From Pontiella desulfatans (GTDB lineage: Bacteria > Verrucomicrobiota > Kiritimatiellia > Kiritimatiellales > Pontiellaceae), in NCBI RefSeq assembly GCF_900890425.1, contig NZ_CAAHFG010000002.1, forward strand, positions 1,178,001-1,242,000: a stretch of DNA of 64,000 bases, read 5' to 3'. The notes beneath the pieces are model-generated. The model searched no databases. It had not been told where the DNA came from and worked only from the letters and a program-made list of their open reading frames with translations. Shown one piece after another: positions 33,027 through 41,718 of the stretch. Within the stretch, counting starts at the first letter, position 1. Each line of letters starts with the position of its first letter. Position numbers and translations under genes: made by a program.

Positions 33027-34034
33027 TTACAGCTGTTTGACGGAGTCCCGCGTGATCAGCTCGGATGGGATGACGAGCTTGCGGAGCGGGGCGTTGGGGT
33101 CGCCGATGCGCCGAAGGATGGTTTTTGCACCTTCCACGCCCATTTGTTTCCGGTCGATTCGGATGGTGGTGAGCGGCGGGTGGGTTTTTTTTGAAAATTC
33201 GGTGTCGTCGAAGCCGGTAATGCTGATTTGTTCGGGGACGTTGATTCCGACGGCAAGCAGCTTGTTCATAATGTCGGCGGCCATGTCGTCGTTCACGGTG
33301 CAAATGGCCGTAACAGGATCGTTTCCGTTGATGCGGGTAATAATTTCCTGGGTGGCCTGGTCGTTGGTCTTGACCTTAAGCACTTCCGTTTCCAGTCCGA
33401 GCCGGCGGGTTTCGGCTTCGAATCCCATGCAACGTGAGATTTCGTTATAGTTGTCGAATGCATGCCGGAGCATCAGCATGTGCTTGTGCCCCTGTTTGTG
33501 GAGGTAGGAGACCATGTCGATCATGGCGCGGAAGCCATCGGATGTGACGGAATCGACGGAAACCCCGGAGATGTCGGTGTCGAGCAGCAGGAAGGGGAGG
33601 TTGACCTCGCTCAGTTTCTGTTTAAATTCCTCGGGGCAGCCTCCCATCAGGATGACGCCGTCGACGTTGCCTTCGCGGATAAACTTGGGTAGTTCTTCTT
33701 GCTGGGTCGAGATGTCGTATCCGGCCAGCAACAGGTTTTGGTTGGCCAGGGTGAGTTCTTCTTCGAGCCCTTCCATGATTTCTGCGTAGAATACGTTGCG
33801 GAAAATGTGCGCGCAGGAAGGATAGAAGAGGATGCCGATGCTTTCGGTCTTGCGGCTGCGGAGGTTGCGGCCGGCGGCGCTGGGGAAATAGTTTAGTTTC
33901 TTGCACGCTTCGCGCACCCGCTTCTGGGTGGCCTTGCCGATCCTCCCGCGGTCGTTGAGCACGCACGATACGGTGGCGATGGAACATTTGGCTTCGTGGG
34001 CAACGTCTTTGATATTCGCGGGTTTTGTGCTCAT
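33027..34034 (-). CDS. LacI-family transcriptional regulator
   Basis: The 335-residue product has an N-terminal LacI helix-turn-helix (NIKDVAHEAKCSIATVSCVLN, shortened: IKDVAHEAKCSIATVSCV) with the hinge helix region PSAAGRNLRSRKT, followed by a periplasmic-binding-protein-like sensor domain (IGILFYPSCAHIFRNVFYAEI ... VTAICTVNDDMAADIMNKLL). These regulators usually respond to a sugar or related compound. No carbohydrate gene or transporter lies next to it, so its target is unclear. Divergent from it is a membrane protein gene. Confidence 0.9.
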   Translation of the reverse strand: MSTKPANIKDVAHEAKCSIATVSCVLNDRGRIGKATQKRVREACKKLNYFPSAAGRNLRSRKTESIGILFYPSCAHIFRNVFYAEIMEGLEEELTLANQNLLLAGYDISTQQEELPKFIREGNVDGVILMGGCPEEFKQKLSEVNLPFLLLDTDISGVSVDSVTSDGFRAMIDMVSYLHKQGHKHMLMLRHAFDNYNEISRCMGFEAETRRLGLETEVLKVKTNDQATQEIITRINGNDPVTAICTVNDDMAADIMNKLLAVGINVPEQISITGFDDTEFSKKTHPPLTTIRIDRKQMGVEGAKTILRRIGDPNAPLRKLVIPSELITRDSVKQL

Positions 34035-34160
34035 GGTGATTTCCTGTTGATCTCGTTATTTCGCCAAATATGGGTTGGTAAACAGGTTTTATCAAACCGA
34101 AAAAACGTTTTTCACCGTTGATCTGGTTGGCGGCAGTAGTAAAAAATACTAGTGCAAGGG

Positions 34161-34189
34161 TTGACAGAATCTAATCGCCAGCTAATGTG
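34161..34189 (+). promoter_or_regulatory. Possible promoter of the 245-residue membrane protein
   Basis: A perfect -35 TTGACA (34161-34166) is followed after 16-17 bases by a weak -10 (TAATGT or AATGTG). It is 36 bases before the proposed GTG start. Confidence 0.35.
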
Positions 34190-34224
34190 TGACCATTATA
34201 CATGGGGTTTTAGGAGGAAGAACC

Positions 34225-34962
34225 GTGTTAAGAGGATTGCGCATTATAGGATTGGTTGTGTTTGCCTTGTTGGTGGGTTTGGCCGCCAACACGTTATGGA
34301 AAATGCACGAAAGTGGCGAATTGCTGGACCAATACAACAGCCGCCGCAAAGCGAACATCACGATGTTGGCTTTCTCCGTTGTTGCGGTTGCGGCCCTGGG
34401 TGGTTTCGAGCTGTCGCATATCAGGAATCTTTCCAATAGGCGTCATTATGGAAGAAGGCGCTTCCATGATGAAAAGGAAGAGGTGACCGATGGGCTGGAT
34501 TCCACTTCCATCTACGCCGCACCGAAAACCATGGATGATTGGCAGGGGCGGCGAACGCGTACTCCGAAATCGCGCCATGCCCCGCCGAAGGAGATGATTG
34601 GCCTGTGGATGGGCATGTTGCGCATTTGCTGTATCGTTATGCCTTTGGTCTACATCGGCTTGCTTGCCCGCAGTTTGCTCAAGCGGGTTGAAATGGCGGA
34701 ATTTGCATGGCTGCTGCCCGCGCTGTTTGGCGGATTGGTCATCATTTCGATCGTTGCGGCGGTCGGATTGTTCGGAAAGAAGACCTGGGGTGTTGGATTG
34801 GGCTATTTCCTCGCCATCTGCAATCTCATGGTATTTCCCTTTGGTACGGCCATGGGGCTGTTCCTTTTGCTGGGGCTGGTGGGGGCATCGGCGGAATTTG
34901 CCGCCCCCGAACGCGAGAAACGCCGCAAGGCCCGCCGCAAGGCGCAGGCCGCATTGGTTTAG
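34225..34962 (+). CDS. Membrane protein of unknown function
   Basis: The 245-residue product has about five hydrophobic segments: IIGLVVFALLVGLAANTL, ITMLAFSVVAVAALGGF, MLRICCIVMPLVYIGLLA, LLPALFGGLVIISIVAAVGLF and LGYFLAICNLMVFPFGTAMGLF (all shortened). A hydrophilic, basic loop of about 60 residues lies after the second. The C-terminus is charged (EREKRRKARRKAQAALV). No family is recognised. GTG 34225 is preferred over the ATG at 34189 because TAGGAGGAAGAACC precedes it. It lies between divergent LacI and FkbM genes. Confidence 0.7.
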   Translation: MLRGLRIIGLVVFALLVGLAANTLWKMHESGELLDQYNSRRKANITMLAFSVVAVAALGGFELSHIRNLSNRRHYGRRRFHDEKEEVTDGLDSTSIYAAPKTMDDWQGRRTRTPKSRHAPPKEMIGLWMGMLRICCIVMPLVYIGLLARSLLKRVEMAEFAWLLPALFGGLVIISIVAAVGLFGKKTWGVGLGYFLAICNLMVFPFGTAMGLFLLLGLVGASAEFAAPEREKRRKARRKAQAALV

Positions 34963-35090
34963 CGCCGGGCTGCGCATCTCAAACCTTTTCACGGTGGATA
35001 TTCCACCGTACTTTTCCATGTTAATTTCCTTTCTGTTCGCTCCCTCCCATGGTTATGTTTACCCTTTTATTCTTATGAAGGGGAACACGC

Positions 35091-35906
35091 ATGCCGAAGT
35101 TGAAGAACTTGATTCAAGTAATGGGATTTAAGGGAAAAGCCAAACACTATGCCTATGAGGTTGTCGGTTATGATATTGGCAATGGTCAGAAGGCATTTTT
35201 GGCGGACTGGAAACACCCCGCCATGGTGCTGGAGGGCATAAGTTCCGGCCTTGTTGATGGATATCGGGAATTTGTCAAGGAAGGCGACTTTTGCATTGAT
35301 ATCGGTGCACATTGCGGCGATACGACAGTGCCGATGGGAATTGCGGCGGGGAAGGCAGGTTGCGTTCTTGCGTTGGAACCCAATCCCTACGTCTACCACG
35401 TTCTGGAAAAATCAATTCGTGCCAATTCCGGTTTGGTCAATATCAAGACCATCATGGCTGCTGCCGGGGCGCAAGAGGGTTTCATGGAGTTTGAATATTC
35501 CGACCCGGGATTCTGCAACGGGGGACGACACGAGGGGATTTCGGCTCTAAAGCACGGGCATGCGTACAAGCTGGAGGTTTTTGCCGTAAACCTTCAAAAC
35601 GAGCTTCGGTCTGACTTTGCCGAATATCTTCCCAAGCTGAGTTTCATCAAGACGGATGCGGAGGGTTACGATCTCTATGTCCTGCGGTCGATCGAGGAAA
35701 TCATCCGAGAGTTCAGGCCCGTAGTGAAGACCGAGATTTTCAAGAAAACAAGCAAGCAGTATCGGGCGGATGTCCTGGAGTTCTTCCGTCAGATGAACTA
35801 CACGGTTCGCAGGGTTGTGGAGGAGCCGCTGGTGGCCGGCGATGAACTCACCACGGAAAACCTTGCGGCAGGAACGCATTACGACATTATTGCTTTGCCC
35901 AATTAG
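35091..35906 (+). CDS. FkbM-family SAM-dependent methyltransferase
   Basis: The 271-residue product shows the SAM-binding loop FCIDIGAHCGDTT (residues 67-79), then LALEPNPYVYHVLEKS, and the late strand FIKTDAEGYDLYVLRS typical of FkbM methyltransferases. Those enzymes O-methylate polyketides, sugars or other small molecules; the substrate here is not evident. AAGGGGAACACGC precedes the ATG. Its stop overlaps the stop of putP on the other strand by 3 bases (35903-35906). Confidence 0.88.
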   Translation: MPKLKNLIQVMGFKGKAKHYAYEVVGYDIGNGQKAFLADWKHPAMVLEGISSGLVDGYREFVKEGDFCIDIGAHCGDTTVPMGIAAGKAGCVLALEPNPYVYHVLEKSIRANSGLVNIKTIMAAAGAQEGFMEFEYSDPGFCNGGRHEGISALKHGHAYKLEVFAVNLQNELRSDFAEYLPKLSFIKTDAEGYDLYVLRSIEEIIREFRPVVKTEIFKKTSKQYRADVLEFFRQMNYTVRRVVEEPLVAGDELTTENLAAGTHYDIIALPN

Positions 35907-37375
35907 CGCCGGGCTTCCTTGAACTGGGCTTCAATCTCGGGCGTCGGTTTTTTCCCGAGCAGGCTGACCAGCACGATCAGCAGAACCGATGCGGCAAAGC
36001 CCGGAACGATTTCGTAGAGATCGAACAAACCACCCTTCAACTGCTTCCAAACCAATACCGTGATCCCTCCGCCGATGATGCCGGCAATGGCGCCGTCGCG
36101 CGTCATGCGCTTCCAGTAGAGCGAGATGAGCACCAGCGGCCCGAAGGTGGCGCCGAAGCCCGCCCAGGCGTAGGAGACGAGATCGAGCACGCTGCTGTCG
36201 GGTTTGAGGGCGATGGCGCAGGCCACTGCCGCCACGCCGATCACCGTTCCCCGGCTCACCCAGACCAGCTCTTTGTCGGAGGCGGAGGGGCGGATGATGA
36301 CCCGGTAGAGGTCTTCCGTCAGGGCGGATGAGGTGACGAGCAACTGCGAGTCGGCCGTGCTCATGATGGCCGCCAGTACCGCCGCGAGTAGGATGCCGCC
36401 GACGATGGGGTGGGTCAATTGGTCGACCAGGATCATGAACACCTTTTCCGAGTCGGAGTCCGAGAGCGTTTCCGGCAGGAAGATCCTGCCGGCCAGGCCG
36501 ACGAGTACCGCGCAGGCCAGGCTGACGATCACCCAGATCATGGCGATCCGGCGCGCGGGTTTGATTTCGTCCGGCGAGCGGATGGCCATGAAGCGGGTCA
36601 GGATGTGGGGCTGGCCGAAATAGCCCATGCCCCAGGCCATCAGCGAGACCACGGCGATGGTTTTAAGCGGTTCCCCTCTGCCGTTGGTGAAAACATTCAG
36701 GAACCCGGCATCGACTTCCCGCAAGGCATGGGCGGATTCGGCGAAACCGCCGGTGGCGTGCAGGGCCAGCATTGGAACCGTGATGATGGCGAAAAACATG
36801 ATGATGCCCTGGAAAAAGTCCGTCCAGCTCACCGCCATGAAGCCGCCCAGCGCGGTGTAGGAAATAATCACCACCACACCAATGAGCAGCGCGCTGTGGT
36901 AGGGCAGACCGAAGATCGATTCGAACAGTTTGGCGCCGGCCACGAAGCCGGAGGCGGTGTAGATCAGGAAAAAGACGAGAATGAATACGGCCGAAAGGGT
37001 GCGCAGCAGCCGGTTGTGGTCGTGGAAGCGGTTGGCGAAATAATCCGGCAGGGTGATGGCGTTGCCGGCAATCTCGGTGTAGCGGCGAAGGCGCCGCGCC
37101 ACGAAACGCCAGTTAAGGTAGGTGCCAACGCCCAGCCCCAGGGCAATCCAGGCCGCCTCCATGCCCTGGAGATAGGCATAGCCAGGAAGACCGAGCAGGA
37201 GCCATCCGCTCATGTCGGACGCCTGCGCACTCATGGAGGTGACCCACTTGTTGAGCTGCCGGTCGCCGATCAGATAGTCCGAGAGCGATTCGTTTCGTTT
37301 GTAGAAATGGGTGCCCACCGCCAGCATGAAGCCGAGGTAGGCTAGGAACGTAATGATGATGCTCAGGTTTTCCAT
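35903..37375 (-). CDS. putP: Sodium/proline symporter (SSS family)
   Basis: The 490-residue product is an SSS-family transporter closest to PutP. The sodium-site stretch ASDMSGWLLLGLPG (residues 52-65) matches the E. coli region where Asp55 is essential. Other landmarks are ITLPDYFANRF, LIYTASGFVAGAKLFE and ISYTALGGFMAVSWTDFFQG (shortened: YTALGGFMAVSWTD). Thirteen membrane helices are expected. It would import proline (or another solute) with Na+. ATG 37375 matches the hydrophobic N-terminus; longer upstream reading is unlikely. Confidence 0.92.
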   Translation of the reverse strand: MENLSIIITFLAYLGFMLAVGTHFYKRNESLSDYLIGDRQLNKWVTSMSAQASDMSGWLLLGLPGYAYLQGMEAAWIALGLGVGTYLNWRFVARRLRRYTEIAGNAITLPDYFANRFHDHNRLLRTLSAVFILVFFLIYTASGFVAGAKLFESIFGLPYHSALLIGVVVIISYTALGGFMAVSWTDFFQGIIMFFAIITVPMLALHATGGFAESAHALREVDAGFLNVFTNGRGEPLKTIAVVSLMAWGMGYFGQPHILTRFMAIRSPDEIKPARRIAMIWVIVSLACAVLVGLAGRIFLPETLSDSDSEKVFMILVDQLTHPIVGGILLAAVLAAIMSTADSQLLVTSSALTEDLYRVIIRPSASDKELVWVSRGTVIGVAAVACAIALKPDSSVLDLVSYAWAGFGATFGPLVLISLYWKRMTRDGAIAGIIGGGITVLVWKQLKGGLFDLYEIVPGFAASVLLIVLVSLLGKKPTPEIEAQFKEARR

Positions 37376-37528
37376 GGGGTTAACGAGTAATGCGTAATGC
37401 GTATCTTTGCGAGCGAAAACCCGCTGATTGGTTCCGCCGATGTCCAATGCATCGTTTCTGAATTCCGGATTTGCCGTACGTGTTTCGCTTTTGCTATTCT
37501 GTTATCGATCTTTTCAGAGGGATTTAAG

Positions 37529-39460
37529 ATGGACGAGCCAATCGATTTAAGAAATGCCGATACCATCCCTTTAGGCCAAGGGGAAATCAAAGGCTATTCC
37601 CTTGCGGCAGGGGATATGCTGGGTCAATACTGCGTGGTTGGCGTTCTGGGCAAGGGCGGCATGGGGCAGGTCTACAAGGTGGTGCACACCACGCTCGGTC
37701 GCCATTATGCCCTGAAGCTGTTGGCCGAGGATTTTGGCCGTTTTTCCTTTGCTCTTCATCGTTTCCGGCGCGAAGCCAAGGTCATGGCCAACATCGAGCA
37801 TCCCAACATTATCCATGTCGATGAATTCGGCCAAACCGATGGTCGCTATTGGCTGAGGATGGAGCTCGCCGAAGGAATCGATGGAGCCGAGGAATTCCAG
37901 GCAGGAAATGTCGAGACACAGACGGAACGGATTGTTTCCTTGTCGGATCTGGCAAAGACGATGGGCGGGAAGGTGCCGCAGGAAATGCTGCTGCCGATCC
38001 TGGTCCAGATTTTGGATGGCTTGGACTATGCCCATGCCCGAGGCGCTGTCCATCGCGACCTGAAGCCGGCCAATATTCTTTTTTGCGGGAAAAATGGTTC
38101 TGTGCCGCATGTTAAGATCACCGACTTTGGTTTGGTCAGGTTGTTAGGCGAGGAATGGTTGAAGACGATGATGGTGCCGGGGGGACGGCGTTCCATGTCG
38201 GGCATCGACCACCCGGCCATGGATCTAGATACGGCGACGACCTCCTCCGAGCCGTTGCTTGGTACCTATAGGTATATGAGTCCCGAACAAAAGCGCGGAG
38301 AAGAGGGCGACGAACGCTCCGACATCTATTCCATTGGTCTCATTATCTACTATTTGTTGACGGGCGAGGAGTTGGGCTTGCGTACGCCCTCTCAGCTCGA
38401 CTCCTCCATCGACCCCGCATGGGACGCTTTGGTGTTCAAGGCGCTTGAAAACCACCCCGATAAACGCTTCCAAAGCGTAAGCGAAATGATTGCGGCGCTA
38501 GGTGGCCTGGAGCGAGGGGAAGAGCAACGGCCGATCCCGGTTACGGGTGAGGAGGCGCAAGGCAATGAAGAGTCGAGTGTGGCGGAAGACGAAGCGCCTT
38601 CATGCCCCTCGGTGCAGGGATCAAGCGCAGGCGGGGGCTCGACGAAAGAACCGTCGACGGCGTCCCCCACCAAGCCAAAGGGCACGTCGTCCAGGGCGAA
38701 GCACCAGCGTCCGAAAGTGATGCCCGGCTTATTGATCGCAGTTGCAATTTACGTCGGTGGTTTTCTGCTGATCAGGCACAACGCCGCCGAAACGCCACGG
38801 GTTGAACATGCGGGGCAGGCTAGGCAAAACTTTTCCCTCGATCTCGGTGGCTCGCAAAGAATGGAGTTTGTCTGGATTCCTGCCCTCAATGGCTGGGCAG
38901 GAAAATATGAGGTTACCAATGGCGAATACCGTAGTTTGGTTCCCCGGCACGATTCCGGTAAATGTGATGAAGGTTCTTTGGATGGGAACCGTCAGCCTGT
39001 AGTCGAGGTGAGCTGGGACGACGCGCAAAAATTCATCCGTTTGATAAAGGACAGTCATGGTCTGCCGGAGGGGTATGATTTAACCCTTCCCTCTCGGGAG
39101 GAGTGGATGAAGGTGGCGCAGTGCGGTGATAGGAGCCAGCAATACCCCTGGGGTAGTGGTTGGCCGCCGAAGAATGGGAATTACGCTGCCGTTGGCTTTT
39201 GGGATCAATTTCCGGCGACGTGTCCGGTGGAAGATAGCGGACGTAACATATGGGGCATGTATGGTGTTGGGGGCAACGTGTGGGAATGGACGAGGGATAA
39301 GGCTGGCTTTCGCAAATACATTATTTGCGGAGCGTCCTGGGGCGATAGCGACAAGGAACGTTTGCGTTGCACTGGCGGCGGCGGAGTTCCGTTTGTTGGA
39401 CGAAACAACATCGGATTTCGATTGTTTTTACTCCCTCTTGGCGATGAATGGACGCTGTAG
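37529..39460 (+). CDS. Membrane Ser/Thr protein kinase with C-terminal FGE/SUMF1-like domain
   Basis: The 643-residue product has a Hanks-type kinase domain (residues about 34-325): the glycine loop GKGGMG (41-46), catalytic-lysine ALKLL (Lys63), HRDLKPANIL (His175-Asp177-Lys179) and DFGLV (Asp199). A low-complexity linker follows, then one membrane helix (about 398-416). Residues about 440-640 are a formylglycine-generating-enzyme-like domain (MEFVWIPALNGWAGKYEVTN shortened to EFVWIPA...KYEVTN, VVEVSWDDAQKFI, LPSREEWMKVAQ, NVWEWT, GASWGD, NNIGFRL). The paired catalytic cysteines of true FGE are not evident, so it is likely a ligand sensor outside the cell. The layout resembles chlamydial Pkn1. 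Confidence 0.9.
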   Translation: MDEPIDLRNADTIPLGQGEIKGYSLAAGDMLGQYCVVGVLGKGGMGQVYKVVHTTLGRHYALKLLAEDFGRFSFALHRFRREAKVMANIEHPNIIHVDEFGQTDGRYWLRMELAEGIDGAEEFQAGNVETQTERIVSLSDLAKTMGGKVPQEMLLPILVQILDGLDYAHARGAVHRDLKPANILFCGKNGSVPHVKITDFGLVRLLGEEWLKTMMVPGGRRSMSGIDHPAMDLDTATTSSEPLLGTYRYMSPEQKRGEEGDERSDIYSIGLIIYYLLTGEELGLRTPSQLDSSIDPAWDALVFKALENHPDKRFQSVSEMIAALGGLERGEEQRPIPVTGEEAQGNEESSVAEDEAPSCPSVQGSSAGGGSTKEPSTASPTKPKGTSSRAKHQRPKVMPGLLIAVAIYVGGFLLIRHNAAETPRVEHAGQARQNFSLDLGGSQRMEFVWIPALNGWAGKYEVTNGEYRSLVPRHDSGKCDEGSLDGNRQPVVEVSWDDAQKFIRLIKDSHGLPEGYDLTLPSREEWMKVAQCGDRSQQYPWGSGWPPKNGNYAAVGFWDQFPATCPVEDSGRNIWGMYGVGGNVWEWTRDKAGFRKYIICGASWGDSDKERLRCTGGGGVPFVGRNNIGFRLFLLPLGDEWTL

Positions 39461-39560
39461 GTATACGTTTTTTAGTTCAGCCCCAACTTAGAGGCAAGAT
39501 GGGTTGCTTTTAGGTGGATCGGGGATTACGTATTATGTTTTACGAATCACGGAGACATTC

Positions 39561-40628
39561 ATGACCAAGCAAACCAAGCAGTTTCTCGCCGATCTCATCA
39601 ATAGCATCAGCCCGTCGGGCTATGAAGCCCCCGTGGCCAAGGTCTGGAAAGTCGAAGCAGGGACGTTTGCCGCCAAGGTTTGGACGGACACCCACGGCAA
39701 TTCGCACGCCATCGTGAATCCGGGGGGCTCGCCACGCGTCATGTTTGCCGGGCACTACGACGAAATCGGCTTCCAGGTTTCATACATCGACGAGCAGGGG
39801 TTTCTTTGGATCCAGGCGCTGGGCGGCTGGGATCCGCAGATTGCCCAGGGGCAGCGGGTGCAGATCATGACGAAAAAGGGCATCGTTCGCGGAGTGATCG
39901 GCAAGGTGGCCATCCACATGCAGACGCCGGAGGATCGCAAGAAGGTTTCCGAGGTGAAGGATCTGTGGGTGGACATCGGTGCGAAGGACCGGAAGGATGC
40001 TGAAAAGATGGTGGAGGTTGGCGATCCGCTGGTGGTGGCCTACGGTTTCGAGGAGCTGGCCAACGGCCTTGCCGCCGGGCGTGCGTTCGACGACCGCGCC
40101 GGGGCATTCGTGGTGCTGGAAGCCGCGAAGCAACTTGCCAAGCTCAATCCGAAGGCCGAGATCCACGCGGTTGCCACGGTTCAGGAGGAGATTGGCCTGC
40201 GCGGCGCCCGTACCGCCGCCTACGGCATCGATCCGGATATTGGCATTGCGGTGGATGTGACTTTCGCGACCGACCACCCGAACATGGGCGAAGCGATGAA
40301 GCGCAAGAACCTGATCGAACTCGGCAAGGGCCCCGTCATCACGCGCGGCCCCAACATTAACTCCAAGCTGTTCGAGTTGCTGGTCAAGACGGCCAAGGCC
40401 GAAAAGATTCCGTACCAGATCAATGCGGAGCCGCGCGGCACCGGCACCGATGCCAACGCCATCCAGCTCAACCGGGCGGGGGTGGTTTCGGCTCTCGTGA
40501 GCATTCCGTTGCGCTACATGCACAGCCCATGCGAGATGCTCAGCCTCAACGATCTGGAGCTATGCGCGAAATTGCTGGCCAAGACGGTGGAGAAAATCAC
40601 GCCGCGCACCAACTTTGTGCCGTTTTAG
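39561..40628 (+). CDS. M42-family aminopeptidase / endoglucanase-like peptidase
   Basis: The 355-residue product matches the M42 (glutamyl aminopeptidase/tetrahedral TET) zinc family: FAGHYDEIGFQV (zinc His and catalytic Asp), AFDDRAGAFVVLEAA (bridging Asp), ATVQEEIGLRGART (Glu pair) and VDVTFATDHP; RGTGTDANAIQLNRAGVV near the end completes the set (shortened: GTGTDANAIQLN). It would clip amino acids from peptides in the cytoplasm. ATG 39561 follows CGGAGACATTC. It lies downstream of the kinase and is not obviously linked in function. Confidence 0.92.
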   Translation: MTKQTKQFLADLINSISPSGYEAPVAKVWKVEAGTFAAKVWTDTHGNSHAIVNPGGSPRVMFAGHYDEIGFQVSYIDEQGFLWIQALGGWDPQIAQGQRVQIMTKKGIVRGVIGKVAIHMQTPEDRKKVSEVKDLWVDIGAKDRKDAEKMVEVGDPLVVAYGFEELANGLAAGRAFDDRAGAFVVLEAAKQLAKLNPKAEIHAVATVQEEIGLRGARTAAYGIDPDIGIAVDVTFATDHPNMGEAMKRKNLIELGKGPVITRGPNINSKLFELLVKTAKAEKIPYQINAEPRGTGTDANAIQLNRAGVVSALVSIPLRYMHSPCEMLSLNDLELCAKLLAKTVEKITPRTNFVPF

Positions 40629-40802
40629 TGAGGAGTGACGATTGAGACGTGACGAATACCAAATTAAACTGATTCGTTTTTTTTACCACAGAGGGCACTG
40701 AGGCACAGAGGAGCGGGGTTGCTTTCTCTTTGCCTCCGTGTCCTCTGTGGTGAGACCATTCAAGTTAAGTTCCTATAATGCATTTCAATCGTCACGCCTC
40801 AC
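40628..40802. repeat. Palindrome nested inside another palindrome
   Basis: The outer arms GTGAGGAGTGACGATTG (40628-40644) and CAATCGTCACGCCTCAC (40786-40802) match at 16 of 17 bases. The inner arms ACCACAGAGGGCACTGAGG (40685-40711) and CTTTGCCTCCGTGTCC...TGTGGT (40728-40751) form an independent palindrome of the CACAGAG family. The left outer arm starts at the last base of the peptidase stop codon, and the right arm ends just before the LamG-like gene's stop (40805). Confidence 0.85.
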
Positions 40803-40804
40803 GC

Positions 40805-41479
40805 CTATTGCCGAATCACCTTCAACGAGCTGATGGCACCGGTGAATCCGGTGGTGGTTGAGCCGGGCTTGTTCTTTAATACGGTCGGTAGCGCCTGGTG
40901 GTTGCCGATCCGTATGTGCATGTTTTCGCCCTTCAGCGGCGCATCGAGATCGAGCTTGGCCACCATTTTCCGGTTCAGCAACAGGTAGGCCTTGTCCTTC
41001 TTGATACGCAACTCGATCGTGACCCACTGGTTGCGGTATTTGTTAATCCCGAGATAGGTGCCTTCCTGGAGGGTCATGGCAATGTGGCTCGTGCGCACGG
41101 TGGCTTGGACGGTGTGGTCTTTGATGTAGATGGCATATCCGTGCTCATCGTTGCCTTGGGAGAGCACCAGCCCGTCGGTCAGCACGAACGCGCGCACCGT
41201 GACCACCCACTCGCTCCCGTCCGGATCGAGCAGCGAGCTGTGGGGGATGGAGAGTCCCTGGCCGGATTGGATGGCCAGCATGTAGCGGTGATTCGCCCAT
41301 TCCATGCCGAGCTCGCCCTTCGGGACGTGCAGCGGATAGAGCGACTTGTTCGGGATCAGCCCGTCCTGCACGTTCTGGAAGTCGAGGTTGAGCATCAGCC
41401 CAACCGGCAACTTCTTTTCTGCAAGGGCCACCGACGAGGCCAGAGCAAGGGCGATCAGGATTTGCGTAATTCGTTTCAT
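40805..41479 (-). CDS. Exported LamG/concanavalin-like protein
   Basis: The 224-residue product starts with a signal peptide (MKRITQILIALALASSVALA). The remainder reads like a LamG/laminin-G-like beta-sandwich: LMLNLDFQNVQDGLIPN, GLSIPHSSLLDPDGSEWVVT, AYLLLNRKMVAKLDLDAPL and TGFTGAISSLKVI (all shortened), the pattern of a jelly-roll carbohydrate-binding fold. No catalytic residues are seen. It is probably a periplasmic or surface protein. It diverges from the polysaccharide locus across 239 bases, in which no gene or clear promoter was seen. Confidence 0.75.
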   Translation of the reverse strand: MKRITQILIALALASSVALAEKKLPVGLMLNLDFQNVQDGLIPNKSLYPLHVPKGELGMEWANHRYMLAIQSGQGLSIPHSSLLDPDGSEWVVTVRAFVLTDGLVLSQGNDEHGYAIYIKDHTVQATVRTSHIAMTLQEGTYLGINKYRNQWVTIELRIKKDKAYLLLNRKMVAKLDLDAPLKGENMHIRIGNHQALPTVLKNKPGSTTTGFTGAISSLKVIRQ

Positions 41480-41718
41480 GGTTCTGGTTATTGGTTCCCG
41501 GTTAATCAATTTGCATATTATGGCTATTGCGGTTCGTTTGAAAGTGTTGGGTTGCACTCTTTTTACAAGGCCCATTCCGCCCGTTCGAGCACCCGGGGGA
41601 AACCATTGCATCGGAATATTTTTTCTTATTAAAGGTGGTACTTGGCTGGTGAATCTGGATTGCTCCACGGCATGAATGAAACGCACTCCATTCCAAATAC
41701 GCTTGTTGGCGGTAGAGC

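Noticed and set aside
32701-33303. Minus-strand frame (200 codons) overlapping the LacI gene
   Set aside because: The first third is the LacI gene read out of frame; the rest covers the gene-free patch with no motif.
41480-41718. Sigma-54 promoter before the radical SAM gene
   Set aside because: A GG...GC pattern near 41645-41662 has the wrong spacing (12 instead of 10 bases between GG and GC).
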